In this document: piece by piece, positions 59,736 to 64,000 of the stretch
How positions within the stretch are numbered: position 1 is the first letter of the stretch
Layout of the letters: every line of letters starts with the position of its first letter
Assembly: GCA_965140355.1 (NCBI GenBank)
Contig: OZ223194.1
Location: 372,001-436,000, forward strand
Reading direction: 5' to 3'
DNA length: 64,000 bases
Source: Acetobacterium sp965140355
GTDB taxonomy: Bacteria; Bacillota; Clostridia; Eubacteriales; Eubacteriaceae
Translations under genes and position numbers: made by a program
The notes under the pieces: model-generated
Told to the model about the DNA's origin: nothing
Databases searched by the model: none
Seen by the model: only the letters and a program-made list of their open reading frames with translations

Positions 59736-61154
59736 TTAGAATCTGAAATCCCGTTTCCCTGAATGCAACTCTGTTAAATGTGCCGTTGCAATGCCTCTGA
59801 CCTTATCATTGGGAATCGCTGCTAATTCTCGGGCAATGGTTTTTTCGCCATTTAATCGGGTTGTTGGGGCCGCGTAATCTTCCAGATATTCCTTTAATGT
59901 CATAATCGCATTGGGTTGACAGCAATTGGCAATCTGACCGGATTTCACCAGTTGCATAAAACGGTCTCCGGTGCGGCCTTCGCGGTAACAGGCGGTGCAA
60001 AAACTGGGGATATGTCCCATTTCTAACAACCAGTTAACGATGTCGTCCAATTTTCGAGTATCATTTAATTCAAATTGAGCCGAATTTTCAGCTTCTGGTT
60101 CAGGGGTATCATAACCGCCGACACTGGTACTGGATCCACCGCTAATCTGTGAAATTCCAAGTTTTAAAACCCGCTCCCGCGAGGCCTGCGATTCGCGAGT
60201 CGAAATGATCATCCCTGTATAAGGGACAGCAATCCGAAGCACGGTTACTATTTTTTCAAAAATTTCATCGGAAATAGCATTGGAGAAGTCACCGGTGTCA
60301 ATATCATCGGCCGGACAAATTCGCGGGACACTGATGGTATGTGGCCCCACTCCCATCGCGGCTTCCAAATGCTCAGCATGCATCAGCATTCCGACAAAGT
60401 CATAACGGTACATATTCAGTCCAAAAAGAACCCCAATCCCGACATCGTCAATGCCGCCTTCCATCGCCCGATCCATCGCTTCGGTATGCCAGGCGTAGTC
60501 ATGTTTAGGACCGGTTGGGTGCAGTTCTTCATAATTTTTTTGATGATATGTTTCCTGAAATAAAATATAGGTCCCAATGCCAGCTTCTTTTAATTTTTTG
60601 TAATCATCAACCGTGGTTGCGGCGATATTGACATTGACGCGACGGATATCACCATTTTTATGTTTGATGCTGTAAATTGTTTTAATGCTTTCCAGAATAT
60701 ATTCCAGCGGATTATTTTTAGGATCTTCACCGGCTTCCAAAGCTAAACGTTTATGACCCATGTCTTGTAAGGCAATGACTTCCTTGGCAATCTCTTCCTG
60801 AGTCAGTTTTTTCCGGCTGATGTTCTTGTTTTTTAAATGATAAGGACAATAAACACATCCGTTGACACAATAATTTGATAAATACAATGGCGCAAACATC
60901 ACAATCCGATTGCCATAAAACTTATTTTTAATCGCCATTGCCAACTGTACCAGGCGGCTATTTTGTTCTTCTAACTCGCAGGCCAGTAACACGGCGGCTT
61001 CGCGATGATTAAGCCCCTTAAAGTTTTCAGCTCGCTCGATGATGTCATTGATTAAGGATTCATTGCGTTTATTTTCTTCAGCATAAGCCAGGGTTTCCAA
61101 TATTTCCTGATCATCAATAAATTCAACTGCTTTTTTTGACATAACATTATACAT
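59736..61154 (-). CDS. hydG: [FeFe]-hydrogenase maturase HydG
   Basis: 472 residues. Radical SAM cluster C96-x3-C100-x2-C103 (CVNGCVYCPYH), and a C-terminal auxiliary cluster Cys386-x2-Cys389-x22-Cys412 that holds the iron which leaves as an Fe(CO)2CN synthon. HydG cleaves tyrosine to supply CO and CN- for the hydrogenase H-cluster. AGGAG lies seven bases before ATG. It is last in the TM1266-hydE-hydG operon; hydF is not present in the window. Confidence 0.96.
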   Translation of the reverse strand: MYNVMSKKAVEFIDDQEILETLAYAEENKRNESLINDIIERAENFKGLNHREAAVLLACELEEQNSRLVQLAMAIKNKFYGNRIVMFAPLYLSNYCVNGCVYCPYHLKNKNISRKKLTQEEIAKEVIALQDMGHKRLALEAGEDPKNNPLEYILESIKTIYSIKHKNGDIRRVNVNIAATTVDDYKKLKEAGIGTYILFQETYHQKNYEELHPTGPKHDYAWHTEAMDRAMEGGIDDVGIGVLFGLNMYRYDFVGMLMHAEHLEAAMGVGPHTISVPRICPADDIDTGDFSNAISDEIFEKIVTVLRIAVPYTGMIISTRESQASRERVLKLGISQISGGSSTSVGGYDTPEPEAENSAQFELNDTRKLDDIVNWLLEMGHIPSFCTACYREGRTGDRFMQLVKSGQIANCCQPNAIMTLKEYLEDYAAPTTRLNGEKTIARELAAIPNDKVRGIATAHLTELHSGKRDFRF

Positions 61155-61192
61155 CGTTACTCTCCTAAAGTTTTATTTTTTATGTATTGCTG

Positions 61193-62233
61193 CTATTCTT
61201 TGGGGTAATCACCCCGATGGGTTAAAATTTTATAACCGATCGATTCCATCCGTTTACTTAAACAGACCCGGCATTCCGCGGCTTCATCACCGGTACAAAT
61301 TTTATTATCGTATAAACTATAATCTTTTCGCACTGCTACCGGCGACAAATTTGGCATAACCACATTAGCGCCAGCTAGAATTCCCAATTCCCGCCCATCC
61401 GGATTAATCGTTCCTAATGCTGTTGTCGCCGGAATTAGGGCCTTTGGCAAAAGCAAACGCAAAATTGAAATCAATAACAGGGTTTCTTCCATAGTTCCGG
61501 CCTTGGCATTTTTATAAGGGGTCTGGTGATGTGGAATAAAAGGGCCGATCCCAATCATCTGCGGGTTTAAGGTTTTAATAAAAACCAAATCTTCGACAAG
61601 GTTGTCAAGCGTTTGATGGGGCGATCCCACCATAAACCCGGTGCCAACCTGAAATCCGATTTTTTTTAGCTCCAGCAAACATTGTTTTCGGTTTTCCAGG
61701 CTGAGTTCCGGGGGATGAAGTTTTTGGTAATGTTTCTTACATGCGGTTTCATGCCGTAATAAATAACGATTGGCTCCGGCCACAAAAAATGCTTCATAAA
61801 CCGCTTTAGGCCGCTCTCCCAATGAGAGTGTAATGGCACAATCATAATAAGCCCGCCGTATTTTTTCGATCAGTTTAACCATTTGTTCATCAGAAAAACC
61901 CGGATCTTCCCCACCTTGCAGCACAAAAGTGCGAAATCCCAGCTCATAACCATTCTGACAACAATCGAGAATTTCGGTTTCGGTCAAGCGATACCGATTA
62001 ACCTGATCGTTACTACCGCGAATACCACAGTAATAACAATCATTTTGGCAATAATTGCTAAATTCAATCAGACCCCGGACGTAAACCCCGTTTCCAAAGG
62101 TCTCGTGGGCGACTTTTTGGGCTTGCCCGGATAGTTCCCGCCGTAGTTCTGGGGTATTATTTTCAAGCAGCCACTTAAATTCCGATTTTTCAAGATTATG
62201 TTGACGCTCCAGTTTTGCGATAATCTTATTCAT
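61193..62233 (-). CDS. hydE: [FeFe]-hydrogenase maturase HydE
   Basis: 346 residues from ATG 62233 (GAGG six bases upstream). Radical SAM cluster Cys62-x3-Cys66-x2-Cys69 (CQNDCYYCG), then a TIM-barrel of the biotin-synthase/PylB type. HydE works on the organometallic precursor made by HydG during assembly of the bridging dithiolate ligand. It overlaps the TM1266-family gene by 8 bases. Confidence 0.95.
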   Translation of the reverse strand: MNKIIAKLERQHNLEKSEFKWLLENNTPELRRELSGQAQKVAHETFGNGVYVRGLIEFSNYCQNDCYYCGIRGSNDQVNRYRLTETEILDCCQNGYELGFRTFVLQGGEDPGFSDEQMVKLIEKIRRAYYDCAITLSLGERPKAVYEAFFVAGANRYLLRHETACKKHYQKLHPPELSLENRKQCLLELKKIGFQVGTGFMVGSPHQTLDNLVEDLVFIKTLNPQMIGIGPFIPHHQTPYKNAKAGTMEETLLLISILRLLLPKALIPATTALGTINPDGRELGILAGANVVMPNLSPVAVRKDYSLYDNKICTGDEAAECRVCLSKRMESIGYKILTHRGDYPKE

Positions 62234-62504
62234 CACGTTCCTCATCTTCATCATTTTTAGGTAATTTTGAGTAAACCGTTTTAACACTTAAGCCATCAAT
62301 CATTCCCAGTTTCCCCGAAAGCGAACTGATAATATTGGTTGAAGCGTCAATAACCACGCTAATCACCGAAATATTTCGCTGATGATAAGGAATTCCCATC
62401 CGTCCCACAATATGTTCGCCATAGTCATGGAGCACGTGATTCAATTTTTCAACCGCATCTTTTTTTTCGACAACTATCGCAATAAGACCAATTCTTTTTT
62501 CCAT
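62226..62504 (-). CDS. TM1266 family putative iron-only hydrogenase regulator
   Basis: 92 residues of the TM1266 family, an ACT-like (NikR-C-type) ligand domain: KRIGLIAIVVEKKDAVEKLN, HIVGRMGIPYHQRNISVISVVIDA. It lacks a DNA-binding domain, so it may sense a small molecule or metal and work through a partner. It is the first gene of the TM1266-hydE-hydG operon, transcribed through the structured leader at 62585-62711. Confidence 0.87.
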   Translation of the reverse strand: MEKRIGLIAIVVEKKDAVEKLNHVLHDYGEHIVGRMGIPYHQRNISVISVVIDASTNIISSLSGKLGMIDGLSVKTVYSKLPKNDEDEERDE

Positions 62505-62584
62505 CTAATTATCCTCTTTTCACCTTCTTTTTTAACAAGCTATCCTCAAACAACGATCCAACTCAGATTTTTCTGTAGTTCACG

Positions 62585-62614
62585 TAAAAAAATCCCTGCA
62601 CTGAAGTGCAGGGA
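62585..62614 (-). terminator. leader terminator upstream of TM1266-hydE-hydG
   Basis: TCCCTGCAC/GTGCAGGGA (9 bp, TTCA loop) followed by TTTTTTT on the minus strand. It lies between the structured leader at 62647-62711 and the first gene, so it could be a regulated attenuator. It could instead end the upstream DUF1015 transcript. Confidence 0.85.
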
Positions 62615-62646
62615 AAACACGCAAACAACCAAACCATTTAGAGTAA

Positions 62647-62711
62647 AATGATACGGATTAATCACACATGATTCTCTCGCCTTTCCATTAGGGACGAACC
62701 CGCATGGCATC
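62647..62711 (-). ncRNA. candidate structured RNA (three-way junction) in the hydrogenase-maturation leader
   Basis: On the minus strand GATG-CC-ATGCGG (62711-62700) pairs with CCGTAT-CATT (62656-62647), closing two inner hairpins: TCG-T-CC/GG-CGA and AATCA/TGATT with a TGTG loop. An intrinsic terminator follows 33 bases later, then the TM1266-hydE-hydG operon. This aptamer-plus-terminator layout is that of a riboswitch, but the sequence matches no family I know. The rest of the 440-base gap, 62712-62944, holds only AT-rich DNA and no recognised promoter. Confidence 0.4.
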
Positions 62712-62944
62712 AGTACGATAGCTTTGTATTTAGTCTATTAATAATTTTTCAGTTTGCTGTCAGATTAGACTTGCTTCACTTTCAGTTCACTGTTGTTGAA
62801 AAGGATATCACAAACCATCTCAACCTTCAATCATTATCAATGAAAAATTTTTGTACCCGTTCATAATCGTTTCATAAACAATACATTTAGTTTTCGAGGC
62901 AGTCATTTATCGGCTGCGCCGTTAACAACGTTTTATTTTTTGAT

Positions 62945-64000
62945 TTAATCCAAATTGTGAATAAATAATCCACTTCGTAATTTAGGTTCAAACCAGGTTG
63001 ATTTTGGCGGCATTAGTAAATCGGCATCGGCAATATTCATCAATTCTTCAATTGATGTCGGATACATTGAAAAAGCCAAGGCCATATCATCATTAGCGCG
63101 ACGTTCCAGTTCTTTCAAACCACGAATTCCACCCACAAAGTCAATCCGTTTATCGGTACGAATGTCACCAATTCCCAGAATCGGAACGAGTATATTGTTT
63201 TGCAGAATCGCCACGTCCAGCGAATTAACCGGATCGGCGGGATCATAAACCCCTTCTTTAACTGTCAATAAATACCATTTTTTGTCCACATACAAACCAA
63301 AACTACCTTTTTGAGGTGGTTTTACCGGCTCTGTACCACATGCTTCAACCTCAAACTTTTCAGCCAGAGCATCTAAAAAGGCTTCTCCACTTAAGCCATT
63401 AAGATCTTTGACAACGCGGTTATAATCCATGATATAAAGCTGTTCATCGGGGAATAAAACGGATAGAAAATAGTTAAATTCTTCGTCTCCGGTATAGTTA
63501 GGATTCGCTTCCCGACGCATCAATCCAACTTTAACAGCCGAAGCTGAACGATGATGTCCATCGGCAATGTATAAACTTTTGACTTCGCCAAACTTTTCAA
63601 CTAAGCCATTAATTACCGCCTCATCATCAACCACCCAGGCTCGGTGGGTAATTCCATCTTCGGAAACAAAATCATAAACCGGTTTGTTTTCTTTTTGCCA
63701 GGTACCAATCATTTCATTGATGGCATCTTGCGCCCGATAGGTTAAAAAAATCGGTCCGGTATTGGCATTACAGGCATCTACATGTTTAATTCGGTCTTCT
63801 TCCTTGTCAGCGCGGGTTAATTCATGTTTTTTAATGGTATTATCAAGATATTCGTCAACCGCAGTACAAACAACTAAACCTACCTGACTTCGTCCGTCCA
63901 TAACCAATTCGTAAATATATAAACAATCATTTGTATCTTGGGTCAAGGCGTTGCGGTGAAATAATTTCTCCAGATTTTTTCGAGCTGTTTCATAAACAAA
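62945..64000 (-). CDS. DUF1015 family protein (5' end outside the window)
   Basis: At least 351 residues, still open at the window edge (the frame runs through VYETARKNLEKLF to base 64000), so the true start is beyond it. The DUF1015 signature is visible: IADGHHRSASA, DYNRVVKDLNG, GGIRGLKELERR and SMYPTSIEELMNIAD. DUF1015 proteins are conserved in anaerobes, often beside serine/3-phosphoglycerate genes. A kinase-like role in phosphate metabolism has been proposed for the family but not established for this gene. Confidence 0.88.
   Translation of the reverse strand, partial: FVYETARKNLEKLFHRNALTQDTNDCLYIYELVMDGRSQVGLVVCTAVDEYLDNTIKKHELTRADKEEDRIKHVDACNANTGPIFLTYRAQDAINEMIGTWQKENKPVYDFVSEDGITHRAWVVDDEAVINGLVEKFGEVKSLYIADGHHRSASAVKVGLMRREANPNYTGDEEFNYFLSVLFPDEQLYIMDYNRVVKDLNGLSGEAFLDALAEKFEVEACGTEPVKPPQKGSFGLYVDKKWYLLTVKEGVYDPADPVNSLDVAILQNNILVPILGIGDIRTDKRIDFVGGIRGLKELERRANDDMALAFSMYPTSIEELMNIADADLLMPPKSTWFEPKLRSGLFIHNLD

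Noticed and set aside
1..64000. CRISPR array, prophage or plasmid-type system
   Set aside because: No regularly spaced direct repeats, cas genes, integrases, capsid, replication or toxin-antitoxin genes were seen. The repeats found are dispersed single elements.

Overview
The window looks like a chromosomal segment of an anaerobic, acetogen-type Firmicute, most like Acetobacterium (Eubacteriaceae). The reasons are a moderately AT-rich genome, strong Gram-positive ribosome-binding sites, [FeFe]-hydrogenase maturation genes (hydE, hydG, TM1266 family), a multi-rubredoxin flavoprotein, a short corrinoid MetH, the DUF39/NIL-ferredoxin/UPF0280 homocysteine set, a raiA RNA and an S-box riboswitch. 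Genus is an inference from gene content; no database search was possible. No prophage, CRISPR array, rRNA operon or intact transposase was seen.

Layout. 1-300: tRNA-Lys and tRNA-Leu plus a decayed tRNA-Leu copy. 0.5-5.8 kb: a small Cys-rich protein, aroE-aroK, a uracil permease, a NYN/LOTUS protein and a CorA transporter. 5.8-11 kb: a PucR-type regulator divergent from an enoate-reductase-like flavoenzyme, an AcoX-like kinase and a Lin0512 protein. 11.4-14.2 kb: a four-gene thiamine-precursor ABC operon with overlapping genes. 14.3-20.8 kb: the NAD operon nadA-nadB-nadC-niaR, then a radical-SAM enzyme and a metallophosphoesterase. 20.8-26.7 kb: a CHAD protein, modABC and two divergent molybdate-type regulators. 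26.9-30.4 kb: a membrane EAL protein and an FMN-binding lipoprotein.

30.5-38.1 kb is an accessory catabolic locus. It holds an amino-acid permease, an AraC regulator, RidA, a three-to-four-subunit Fe-S/FAD amine dehydrogenase of the HcnABC / D-hydroxyproline dehydrogenase type, and an ornithine-cyclodeaminase-like protein. 38.3-43.9 kb: a lipoprotein, a TetR regulator that probably starts at CTG, a DUF1611 protein, a triple-rubredoxin flavoprotein and adenine deaminase. 44-49.2 kb: MetH behind an S-box riboswitch, preceded by the anaerobic homocysteine genes, so aspartate semialdehyde could be taken to methionine by adjacent genes. 49.2-57.6 kb: prfB with its +1 frameshift, secA, a DUF5317 protein, hpf with a raiA RNA upstream, and cardiolipin synthase. 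57.7-59.6 kb: a PadR-DUF1700-DUF4097 stress cassette. 59.7-62.5 kb: TM1266-hydE-hydG behind a structured leader and terminator. The window ends inside a DUF1015 gene.

The most unusual signal is not a gene. Four intergenic elements of roughly 165-180 bp (near 3.8, 11.3, 26.8 and 44.0 kb) fold into very long hairpins, share end sequences, and each lies between two copies or remnants of the local transcription terminator. In the clearest case the two flanking terminator copies are identical at 25 of 26 bases. This suggests a family of small non-autonomous elements that insert into, and duplicate, terminator hairpins.
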